Assembly: GCA_038040245.1 (NCBI GenBank)
Contig: JBBPIU010000106.1
Location: 1-10,554, forward strand
Direction of reading: 5' to 3'
DNA from: RBG-16-66-20 sp038040245
GTDB lineage: Bacteria > Pseudomonadota > Gammaproteobacteria > Burkholderiales > SG8-39
Length of the DNA stretch: 10,554 nucleotides
The notes beneath the pieces were generated by a model. The model was given only the letters and a program-made list of their open reading frames with translations. It did no database searches and was not told where the DNA came from. Position numbers and translations under genes: made by a program. This document shows, one piece after another, positions 1 through 6,103 of the stretch (the stretch's first letter is position 1; each line of letters begins with the position of its first letter).

Positions 1-165
1 GCGCTGTTCCTCATCGGCTACGGCATCGCCCGCTTCGCCGGTGAGTTCGCGCGCGAACCCGACGCCTTCCTCGGGCTACTCGCGTTCGGGTTGAGCATGG
101 GGCAGTGGCTCAGCCTGCCGATGGTCCTCGCCGGCATCTGGCTCTTTGCCCGCAGCCGCGCATGA
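1..165 (+). CDS. lgt: Prolipoprotein diacylglyceryl transferase, C-terminal fragment
   Basis: This is the last 54 codons of a gene that begins before the window. The visible peptide opens with a transmembrane stretch (LFLIGYGIARF), followed by the Lgt landmark GEFAREPD and a final membrane helix introduced by SMGQWLSLPM. This order (GYG..RF, EFxREPD, MGQxLSxPM) matches the C-terminus of Lgt, the inner-membrane enzyme that transfers diacylglycerol from phosphatidylglycerol to the lipobox cysteine of prolipoproteins. The protein ends in a short basic tail (ARSRA). Its TGA stop overlaps the ATG of the next gene (ATGA, 162-165), so the two are probably co-transcribed and translationally coupled. 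The family is known; the identification rests on the C-terminal fifth only. Confidence 0.93.
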   Translation, partial: ALFLIGYGIARFAGEFAREPDAFLGLLAFGLSMGQWLSLPMVLAGIWLFARSRA

Positions 166-1127
166 GGATCATCGCGCTGCTGCTGGCTCTCGCGGCGGCG
201 GCGGCGCCCGCGGGCGCGCAGGCGCCGAGTCTGCACGCCATCGAGGTCCCGTCCTGGTTCGCAGAGTCGCTGTTCGAGTTGCGCGAGGACGTGCGCGAGG
301 CCGCGGCACAGGGCAGGCGCGTGATGCTCTACTTCGGCCAGGACGGCTGCCCCTACTGCACCGCCCTGATGCAGACCAATTTCAGCCAGCGCTCGATCGC
401 CGACAAGACCCGGCGCCACTTCGTCGCCATCGCGCTCAACCTCTGGGGCGATCGCGAAGTCGCCTGGGTGGACGGGCGCCGCATGACTGAAAAAGCGCTT
501 GGCCGCGAGCTGCGCGTGCAGTTCACCCCGACGCTGCTGTTCCTCGACGAGAAAGGCGCAGTCGCGTTGCGCCTGAACGGCTACCTGCCGCCCCACCGCT
601 TCGATGCGGCGCTGGACTACGCCGCCGGGCTCGCCGGCAAGGGTATGCGCTATGACGAGTACATCAAGACCGCGATCAAGGAAGCAGCGAGCGCGACGCT
701 GCACGACGAAGCCTTCTTCGCCGCGCCGCCGGTCGTGCTGCGGGGCGCGAAGCCGGTCGCGTTGCTGTTCGAGACGCCGCACTGTGCCGGCTGCGACGAA
801 CTGCACCGAGAGGGCCTGCGGCGCGCCGAGGTACGCAAGCTGCTCGAGCGCTTCGAGGTCTACCGCCTGACCCTGGACGACCGGCGCGACGCGACGACGA
901 CCTGGGCGCGCGAACTGGACGTCGCCTACACGCCGGCCCTCGTGTTCTTCGTGCGCGGCAAGGAAGTGTTTCGCGTCGAGACCTATCTGCGGCCGTTCCA
1001 TCTCGCCGCGGCGCTCGACTATGTCGCGAGCAGCGCCTATCGCAAGGAGCCTTCCTTCCAGCGCTACCTGCAGGCGCGCGCCGAGCGATTGCGCGGCCGC
1101 GGCGAACCGGTGGACCTCTGGAACTGA
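162..1127 (+). CDS. Exported tandem thioredoxin-fold protein (SoxW-like, COG2143 type)
   Basis: A 321-residue protein. The start at 162 is chosen because it overlaps the lgt stop (ATGA) and opens directly into a signal peptide: MRII, a Leu/Ala-rich core, then a likely cleavage site at AGAQA around residue 20. An in-frame ATG at 105 would add a segment lying inside lgt. Two thioredoxin-like halves follow. The first has a redox motif CPYC at 63-66 and a cis-proline TP at 122-123. The second has CAGC at 208-211 and a TP at 257-258. Each half ends in similar words (GYLPPHRFDAALDYAAG; TYLRPFHLAAALDYVAS), which suggests internal duplication. The likely role is a periplasmic thiol-disulfide reductase or isomerase. 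The partner is unknown, and no dsbD-like electron donor is in view. No Shine-Dalgarno is evident, so expression probably depends on lgt. It converges on the next gene across 41 nt. Confidence 0.85.
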   Translation: MRIIALLLALAAAAAPAGAQAPSLHAIEVPSWFAESLFELREDVREAAAQGRRVMLYFGQDGCPYCTALMQTNFSQRSIADKTRRHFVAIALNLWGDREVAWVDGRRMTEKALGRELRVQFTPTLLFLDEKGAVALRLNGYLPPHRFDAALDYAAGLAGKGMRYDEYIKTAIKEAASATLHDEAFFAAPPVVLRGAKPVALLFETPHCAGCDELHREGLRRAEVRKLLERFEVYRLTLDDRRDATTTWARELDVAYTPALVFFVRGKEVFRVETYLRPFHLAAALDYVASSAYRKEPSFQRYLQARAERLRGRGEPVDLWN

Positions 1128-1168
1128 TTCAACTTCGAAGGGCGCGGTGAGGTTGCCAGGACTGTTTC

Positions 1169-4039
1169 TTACGCCAACGCACTTTCTAGCACCCGAGCAA
1201 CGTGGATCGCCTCGCGCTTCGCCCCATGGGCGATCTGGTGGCGGCAGCTGGTGCCATCAGCGACCACCAGCGTATCTGGCGAAGCATTGCGCACCGCGGG
1301 CAGCAGGCTTGCTTCGCCCATCTTCATCGAAACCTCGTAGTGCTCCGCCTCGTAGCCGAAGCTGCCTGCCATGCCGCAGCACGAGGATTCGATCGTCCGG
1401 ACGTTCAGGCCCGGAACCAGGCGCAGGACATGCTCGACGGCGCCCATGACCGCAAACGCTTTCTGGTGGCAATGACCGTGCAGCAAGGCCTCGGACGCAA
1501 CGGCCTTCAGTTTCAGGTTGAGGCGGCCAGCAGTTGATTCGTTGGCGAGGAATTCCTCGAACAGGAAGGAGTTTTTCGCCAGCGCCTCGGTTCCGGGGAG
1601 CAGCACGCCGTACTCGTCGCGCAGGGTGAACAGGCAGGAAGGTTCGAGCCCGATGATCGGCACCCCGTGCGCCAGCCACGGGGCGAGCGCGTCGAGCACG
1701 CGCTTCGCTTCGGCCCGCGCTTCGTCGACCAGGCCTGCGGACAGGAAGGTGCGGCCGCAACAAAGCGGCCGGCTGCCTTCGACCGGGTCCGCCGCGTGCA
1801 CGCGATAGCCGGCAGCCTGAAGCACGCGGATTGCGGCATGCACGTTTTCGGGCTCGAAATAGCGATTGAAGGTATCGACCAGGAGCACCACTTCACGCGC
1901 GCCGCTTTTTGGCCACGCCCGATCGACGAACCGGTCTCGCCGCCAGGCAGGAAGCGCGCGCTTGGCCGTGAATCCGGCAAGCCCGCCAAACATCCGCATG
2001 CCGAGGTTCGACAGCGGCGCGACGGCCGCCGCGAGCGGCGCGAAACGCGGGAGATAGGCCACCGCGCGGTCGCGCAGCGTCAGGCCGTGGCTCTTGCGGT
2101 AGTGGGCGAGGAACTCGATTTTCATGCGCGCCATGTCGACGCCGGTCGGGCATTCGCGCTTGCAGCCCTTGCACGAGACGCAAAGGTCGAGCGCCTCCTT
2201 CACCATCGCGTCGGAGTCCGGACCCAACTGCCCGGACAGCGCGAGGCGAAACGTGTTTGCCCTGCCGCGGGTCAAGTGCTGCTCGTCCTGCGTAACCCGG
2301 TACGAGGGGCACATGGTGCCGGCGTCGAACTTGCGGCAGTGGCCGTTGTTGTTGCACATCTCGACGGCCTTATCCAGGCCGCCCCATTCCGACCAGTCGA
2401 GCGCCGGCGGCGGCGCCTTGGTCTCGTAGCCCGGCTTGAAGCGGAACAGCATTTTGTCGTCCATCTTCGATGGCGCGACGATCTTGCCGGGGTTCATGAG
2501 CCCGCGAGGATCGAGCAGCGACTTGATTTCGCCCAGCGCGGCAGTCAGGCGCGGACCGAAGAAGGGTGCGATCCATTCCGAGCGCACCAGGCCGTCGCCG
2601 TGCTCGCCCGAGTACGCGCCCTTGTACTGCCTGACCATGGCGCAGGCCTCTTCGGCGATGGCGCGCATTTTCTCGGCGCCGTCGCGCCGCATGTCGAGCA
2701 CCGGGCGCACATGCAGCGTGCCAACCGAGGCATGCGCGTACCAGGTGCCGCGCGTGCCGTGCTTCTCGAACACCTGCGTCAGCCGGTCGGTGTATTCGGC
2801 CAGGTGCTCCAGCGGCACGGCGCAGTCCTCGATGAAGGAAACAGGCTTGCCGTCGCCCTTCATGGACATCATGATGTTGAGGCCCGCCTTGCGAACCTCC
2901 CACAGGTCTTTCTGCCGCTGCACGTCGGTAATTTCCACAACGCTGCCAGGCAAGCCGAGATCGGCCATAAGTTCCGTCAACTGTTTCAACTTCGAATTCT
3001 GAAGAGAAAAATCTTCACCAGAAAATTCGACCAGCAGGATCGCCTCGGGCTCACCCTTGATGGACGCATCGACCGTGTTGCGGAACGCCGGAATCTCGCG
3101 CGCCAGGCCGATCATGGTGCGGTCCACCAGCTCCACCGCCGAAGGCCCGAGCTTCACGATGTGCTGCGTGAGTTCCATCGCGGTATGGAACTTCGGAAAA
3201 TGCACGACACCGAGCGCCCTCGCGGCGGGCAGCGGCGAGAGCTTGAGCAGCAGCCGCTCGGACCAGGCGAGCGTGCCTTCCGAGCCGACCAGCAGATGCG
3301 CCGCGTTGGCGTGCGGTGGTCCGAGGTGATCCAGGTTGTAGCCGGCGACTTTCCTAAGGACTTTCGGAAACCGCGCTTCGATTTCGTCCTTTTCCCTCTG
3401 GTAGAGTTTTTTCAACCTCGAAAGGAATTCCAGATAGTCGGTCGGCCCGGACGGGTTCTCCATCGAGCCGAAACACCAGCGCCTGCCGTCCACGATCACG
3501 GCGTCTATCGCGAGCACGTTGTGCACCATGTTGCCGTAGGCGATCGAACGCGAGCCGCAGGAATTATTGCCCGCCATGCCGCCCAGCGTCGCTTGGGCGC
3601 TGGTGGATACATCCACCGGAAACCAGAGTCCAAGCGGACGCAATTTCGCGTTCAAGGCGTCCAGCACCATTCCCGGCTGCACGAGCGCGGTGCGCGCCGC
3701 GGCGTCCACTTCGATCAACTGGTTCAGGTATTTCGAGTCATCGATCACCAGGGCCGCGCCGACGGTCTGGCCGCACTGCGAACTCCCGGCGCCGCGCGGC
3801 AGCACCGGCACGCCTGCCTCGGCGGCGATCGCAATCGCGGCGCGCGCCGCTTGCGCGCTGCGCGGCACCACCACGCCGATCGGCTCCACCTGATAGATCG
3901 AGGCGTCGGTCGAATAGCGCCCACGCGAGGCGGCATCGAACAGCACCTCGCCGTCGACGTCCTTGAGCAGCCGTTGGGCAAGCGAAGAGTCGCCCGGCCG
4001 GGCAGCCACAACCTTGATCGGAAAGGACGGCACGTTCAC
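1169..4039 (-). CDS. FAD-binding and 4Fe-4S dehydrogenase, YdiJ / D-2-hydroxyglutarate dehydrogenase-like
   Basis: A 956-residue enzyme, close in length and domain order to E. coli YdiJ (about 1018). The N-terminal FAD_binding_4 domain spans about 50-270, with PRGAGSSQCGQ at 81-91 and GGMAGNNSCGSRS at 153-165. The FAD-oxidase C domain (about 275-525) holds HASVGTLHVRP (436-446) and SGEHGDGLVRSEW (477-489). A ferredoxin-like region follows, with cysteines 562, 568 and 577 and a full CxxCxxCxxxCP motif at 620-631. Two CCG-type cysteine-rich repeats end the protein (CCG at 760-762 and 887-889). Relatives oxidise D-2-hydroxyacids such as D-2-hydroxyglutarate or D-lactate and pass electrons to the respiratory chain; glycolate oxidation is an alternative here. 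The GTG start at 4039 is chosen because it overlaps the gntR stop (GTGA). A second in-frame GTG at 4033 has AGGCGG better spaced (7 nt) and cannot be excluded. The substrate cannot be read from sequence. Confidence 0.9.
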   Translation of the reverse strand: MNVPSFPIKVVAARPGDSSLAQRLLKDVDGEVLFDAASRGRYSTDASIYQVEPIGVVVPRSAQAARAAIAIAAEAGVPVLPRGAGSSQCGQTVGAALVIDDSKYLNQLIEVDAAARTALVQPGMVLDALNAKLRPLGLWFPVDVSTSAQATLGGMAGNNSCGSRSIAYGNMVHNVLAIDAVIVDGRRWCFGSMENPSGPTDYLEFLSRLKKLYQREKDEIEARFPKVLRKVAGYNLDHLGPPHANAAHLLVGSEGTLAWSERLLLKLSPLPAARALGVVHFPKFHTAMELTQHIVKLGPSAVELVDRTMIGLAREIPAFRNTVDASIKGEPEAILLVEFSGEDFSLQNSKLKQLTELMADLGLPGSVVEITDVQRQKDLWEVRKAGLNIMMSMKGDGKPVSFIEDCAVPLEHLAEYTDRLTQVFEKHGTRGTWYAHASVGTLHVRPVLDMRRDGAEKMRAIAEEACAMVRQYKGAYSGEHGDGLVRSEWIAPFFGPRLTAALGEIKSLLDPRGLMNPGKIVAPSKMDDKMLFRFKPGYETKAPPPALDWSEWGGLDKAVEMCNNNGHCRKFDAGTMCPSYRVTQDEQHLTRGRANTFRLALSGQLGPDSDAMVKEALDLCVSCKGCKRECPTGVDMARMKIEFLAHYRKSHGLTLRDRAVAYLPRFAPLAAAVAPLSNLGMRMFGGLAGFTAKRALPAWRRDRFVDRAWPKSGAREVVLLVDTFNRYFEPENVHAAIRVLQAAGYRVHAADPVEGSRPLCCGRTFLSAGLVDEARAEAKRVLDALAPWLAHGVPIIGLEPSCLFTLRDEYGVLLPGTEALAKNSFLFEEFLANESTAGRLNLKLKAVASEALLHGHCHQKAFAVMGAVEHVLRLVPGLNVRTIESSCCGMAGSFGYEAEHYEVSMKMGEASLLPAVRNASPDTLVVADGTSCRHQIAHGAKREAIHVARVLESALA

Positions 4040-4725
4040 GCCGCCTGGCGCGTCGACAGCGCTTTCAGTTCCGCCAGCACGCTGGAGAGTTTGTGCGCGA
4101 GGTGGTCCGAGAGCAGCGCCTTGATGCGTTCGATGTCCCTTGCACTCAACGCGGCGAGGATCGCATCGTGCTCGCGCACCGCGGCATCCCATCGCTCCTT
4201 CGACAGGTTCGCCATGTAGCGCGCGCGCCGCACATTGCCGTTCATATGCCGGTAGGTGTTGAACAACACCGCGTTGCCCGAATACTTCACAATTTTCAGG
4301 TGGATCGCCTGGTTGAACTTGAAGTAGCCGGCGAGATCGCCGCGCGCATGGTAGGCCAGCATCTCGTAGTGCAGCGCGCGGATCTCGTTGATCTGGGCCT
4401 CGGTCGCGTTAAGGCAGGCAAGCTCGCCGGCCAGCGCCTCGAGGGCGCCCATCACCGCCAGGGATTCCGACAGCCGTACCGGATCCATCTGCGAAACGAT
4501 GGCGCCGCGATTCGGCAGCAACTCGACCAGACCCTCGGTGGCGAGTACCTTGAAAGCCTCGCGCAGCGGCGTGCGCGACAGCCCCAACTGGCCCGTCAGC
4601 AGGCGCTCGTTCAGCCGTGCGCCGGGCGCCAGGCGGCCCTGCACAATGAGGTCCCGCAAGCGGTCCGTCGCCTCTTCGTGCAGGGGCCGGCGGGGGATCG
4701 GGGTAACCTCTTGCATGGCGTCCAT
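4036..4725 (-). CDS. GntR-family transcriptional regulator, FCD subfamily
   Basis: A 229-residue regulator starting at the ATG at 4725; ATG 4716 and TTG 4743 are in-frame alternatives, and none has a clear Shine-Dalgarno. The N-terminal winged helix-turn-helix (about 14-78) shows the GntR pattern: DLIVQGRLAPGARLNE, then LGLSRTPLREAFKVLATEGLV, then the wing PNRGA. The all-helical FCD effector domain covers about 83-220. Three of the four usual metal ligands are present (H142, H186, H208), but the usual Asp four residues before the first His is Asn138. Such proteins bind organic acids or other small carboxylates and usually repress neighbouring catabolic genes. It is the first gene of a minus-strand pair with the FAD/Fe-S dehydrogenase (4-nt GTGA overlap) and is divergent from the aminotransferase. 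An inverted repeat covers its start codon, which fits autoregulation. The ligand is unknown; a hydroxy- or oxoacid handled by the neighbours is the natural guess. Confidence 0.92.
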   Translation of the reverse strand: MDAMQEVTPIPRRPLHEEATDRLRDLIVQGRLAPGARLNERLLTGQLGLSRTPLREAFKVLATEGLVELLPNRGAIVSQMDPVRLSESLAVMGALEALAGELACLNATEAQINEIRALHYEMLAYHARGDLAGYFKFNQAIHLKIVKYSGNAVLFNTYRHMNGNVRRARYMANLSKERWDAAVREHDAILAALSARDIERIKALLSDHLAHKLSSVLAELKALSTRQAA

Positions 4726-4745
4726 TTTGTATGCAGAATACAAAA
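4725..4745. promoter_or_regulatory. Perfect inverted repeat, candidate GntR operator
   Basis: TTTTGTAT (4725-4732) and ATACAAAA (4738-4745) form a perfect 8-bp dyad around a 5-bp centre. It covers the ATG at 4725 and the candidate -10 element of gntR. FCD-type GntR proteins commonly bind TTGTAT/ATACAA-like half-sites, so this is the best candidate operator in the window. The symmetry is seen directly; binding is inferred. Confidence 0.6.
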
Positions 4746-4763
4746 ATTACAGGTTTTACGCAA
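4735..4763 (-). promoter_or_regulatory. Candidate promoter of the gntR-dehydrogenase operon
   Basis: On the minus strand, TTGCGT (4763-4758) is followed after 17 nt by TATTCT (4740-4735); the second element matches the sigma-70 -10 consensus at 4 of 6 positions. Transcription would begin near 4728, only a few bases before the ATG at 4725, so the message could be almost leaderless. The -10 lies inside the 4725-4745 inverted repeat. This is a by-eye match and weak without mapping. Confidence 0.35.
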
Positions 4764-4783
4764 CACTTAGCCCTTATGTTGCG
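4759..4783. promoter_or_regulatory. Inverted repeat in the middle of the divergent promoter region
   Basis: CGCAACA (4759-4765) and TGTTGCG (4777-4783) are perfect 7-bp arms separated by 11 nt. The sequence differs from the TTGTAT-type repeats on either side. It could be a site for a second regulator, a DNA-bending site, or chance. There is no T-run after it, so it does not look like a terminator. Confidence 0.35.
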
Positions 4784-4796
4784 CACAATAAATTAG

Positions 4797-4808
4797 TTTG
4801 TATGCAAT
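4797..4808. promoter_or_regulatory. Second copy of the operator word before the aminotransferase
   Basis: TTTGTATGCA at 4797-4806 is an exact direct copy of 4726-4735, inside the inverted repeat at the gntR start, 71 bp away. Here it forms part of TTGTATGCAA (4798-4807), a 10-bp imperfect palindrome with four of five pairs matching. It ends 4 nt before the Shine-Dalgarno of the aminotransferase gene, so a bound regulator would block transcription in that direction. Inferred from the repeat and its position. Confidence 0.5.
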
Positions 4809-4811
4809 TCT

Positions 4812-4816
4812 AGGAG
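4812..4816 (+). promoter_or_regulatory. Ribosome-binding site of the aminotransferase gene
   Basis: AGGAG lies 5 nt before ATG 4822 and decides this start over the in-frame TTG at 4798, which overlaps the putative operator and has no Shine-Dalgarno. Confidence 0.75.
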
Positions 4817-4821
4817 CAAGG

Positions 4822-6018
4822 ATGACCCGAGCTGCCGGACGCCATTTTCTCCAAATTCCCGGACCGACCAACGTTCCTGACCGGGTGCTGCGCGCCATCG
4901 ATTTCCCGACCATGGACCACCGCGGTCCGGCCTTCGGGCCGCTCGGCAAGGAGGTGCTCGAGGGCATGAAGCGCGTCTTCAAGACCGCCAGCCCTGTGGT
5001 CATCTATCCGGCCTCGGGAACCGGCGCCTGGGAAGCTGCCTTGGTAAATACGCTGTCGCCCGGCGACCAGGTGCTGATGTACGAGACCGGGCATTTCGCG
5101 GCGCTGTGGCAGAAGATGGCCAAGCGGCTCGGCCTGGAACCCGAATTCATCGCTGGCGACTGGCGCAGCGGCGCCGATCCGCAAGCCATCGAAGCCCGTC
5201 TGCGGGATGACAAGGATCACCGTATCAAGGCGGTATGCGTGGTGCACAACGAAACCGCCACCGGCGTGGTATCGCGCATCGCCGAAGTGCGGCGCGCGAT
5301 CGATGCCGCACGTCATCCCGCTCTTTTCCTGGTCGATACCATCTCATCGCTCGGTTCGATCGACTACCGGCACGACGAATGGGGGGTGGATGTCACAGTC
5401 GGCGGCTCGCAGAAGGGACTGATGCTGCCGCCCGGGCTTTCCTTCAACGCGATTTCGGCGAAAGCGCTCGCAGCCTCGAAGACGACGAAAATGCCGCGCA
5501 GTTTCTGGGACTGGGGCGAAATGATCGCCAGCAACAAGGACGGCTACTTCCCGTACACGCCCGCGACCAACCTGCTCTACGGCCTGCGCGAGTCGCTCAA
5601 GATGCTGCTCGAGGAAGAAGGCCTGGAGAACGTGTTCGCGCGCCACCAGCGCCATGCCGAGGCAACGCGGCGCGCAGTGCGCGCCTGGGGGCTGGAGGTG
5701 CTGGCGAAGAATCCTGCCGAGTATTCCGGCTCGCTTACGGCCGTGCTGATGCCTGCCGGCCACGATGCCGACCGCGTGAGGAAGCTGATCCTGGAGCATT
5801 TCGACATGTCGCTCGGTACCGGCCTCGGCAAGCTCGCCGGCAAGGTGTTCCGTATCGGACACCTGGGCGATTTCAACGATTTGACGCTCATGGGCACCCT
5901 CGCGGGATGCGAGATGGGATTGCAGCTCGCCGGAGTACCGGTAAGGAAGGAAGGCGTACAGGCCGCGATGACCTACCTCGCCGAATGTCACGCCAGCCCG
6001 GCGCGCGCCGCAGCATGA
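4822..6018 (+). CDS. Class V PLP-dependent aminotransferase, serine-glyoxylate / alanine-glyoxylate type
   Basis: A 398-residue protein, the usual length for serine-glyoxylate aminotransferase. The N-terminal signature QIPGPTNVPDRVLRA (11-25) and DHRGPAF (32-38) are typical of the SGAT/AGT group. Further landmarks are SGTGAWEAAL (65-74), HNETATGV (142-149), the cofactor aspartate in LVDTISSLGS (D172), the Schiff-base lysine in GGSQKGLMLPPG (K198), TPATNLLYGL (246-255), and the substrate-carboxylate arginine in FRIGHLGD (R344). Members move an amino group between serine or alanine and glyoxylate or pyruvate, giving glycine and hydroxypyruvate in the serine cycle or glyoxylate assimilation. It is divergent from gntR and likely under its control. 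Its stop overlaps the start of a 17-codon stub (ATGA), and a Bug binding-protein gene follows. The exact amino donor and acceptor cannot be fixed from sequence; specialised aminotransferases of this fold accept other oxoacids. Confidence 0.88.
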   Translation: MTRAAGRHFLQIPGPTNVPDRVLRAIDFPTMDHRGPAFGPLGKEVLEGMKRVFKTASPVVIYPASGTGAWEAALVNTLSPGDQVLMYETGHFAALWQKMAKRLGLEPEFIAGDWRSGADPQAIEARLRDDKDHRIKAVCVVHNETATGVVSRIAEVRRAIDAARHPALFLVDTISSLGSIDYRHDEWGVDVTVGGSQKGLMLPPGLSFNAISAKALAASKTTKMPRSFWDWGEMIASNKDGYFPYTPATNLLYGLRESLKMLLEEEGLENVFARHQRHAEATRRAVRAWGLEVLAKNPAEYSGSLTAVLMPAGHDADRVRKLILEHFDMSLGTGLGKLAGKVFRIGHLGDFNDLTLMGTLAGCEMGLQLAGVPVRKEGVQAAMTYLAECHASPARAAA

Positions 6019-6068
6019 GCAGCGGGACCGTCCTCGTCGAACGCGACGCTAGCGGCGCAGTGCTATGA
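6015..6068 (+). pseudogene. 17-codon stub resembling the start of an enoyl-CoA hydratase gene
   Basis: An ATG at 6015 overlaps the aminotransferase stop (ATGA) and opens a reading frame of 17 codons, MSSGTVLVERDASGAVL, ending at TGA 6066-6068. The pattern VLVERD..GAVL closely resembles the first beta-strand of enoyl-CoA hydratase/isomerase (crotonase) proteins, which usually continues into TLNRP. That continuation is missing: after the stop come about 20 nt and the ribosome-binding site of the next gene. The likeliest reading is a remnant left when the rest of a translationally coupled crotonase gene was deleted. A short peptide produced by coupling, or chance, are the alternatives. The peptide is too short for firm homology by eye. 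Confidence 0.45.
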
Positions 6069-6093
6069 TTTCCATTGGAGACTGATTCATGCG

Positions 6094-6099
6094 AGGAGG
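6094..6099 (+). promoter_or_regulatory. Ribosome-binding site of the tctC-like gene
   Basis: A perfect AGGAGG lies 4 nt before ATG 6104 and favours that start. An in-frame ATG at 6089 has a weaker GGAG (6077-6080) 8 nt upstream and would add MRGGK before the signal peptide. The choice does not affect the mature protein. Confidence 0.6.
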
Positions 6100-6103
6100 A
6101 AAA

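Noticed and set aside
1128..1168. A possible bidirectional terminator between the thioredoxin-like gene and the dehydrogenase gene.
   Set aside because: The 41-nt gap contains only a short CTTCGAAG palindrome and no GC-rich stem with a T-run.
3001..3016. A small GAAGA/TCTTC hairpin in a locally AT-rich patch of the dehydrogenase gene.
   Set aside because: A 5-bp stem inside a well-supported coding region is expected by chance.
4040..4192. A 51-codon N-terminal extension of the FAD/Fe-S dehydrogenase.
   Set aside because: It lies inside gntR in another frame and reads as Arg-rich non-domain sequence. GTG 4039 overlaps the gntR stop and precedes the FAD domain by a normal distance.
1667..4219. 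An 850-codon open frame on the plus strand, opposite the FAD/Fe-S dehydrogenase and part of gntR.
   Set aside because: The minus-strand protein shows full domain structure and catalytic motifs. The plus-strand translation is Arg/His-rich without recognisable domains, as expected from the complement of GC-rich coding DNA.
5235..6068. A 277-codon plus-strand frame over the aminotransferase.
   Set aside because: Most of it is an Arg-rich shadow of the aminotransferase. Only its last 17 codons, from ATG 6015, look like protein, and these are reported as the stub.
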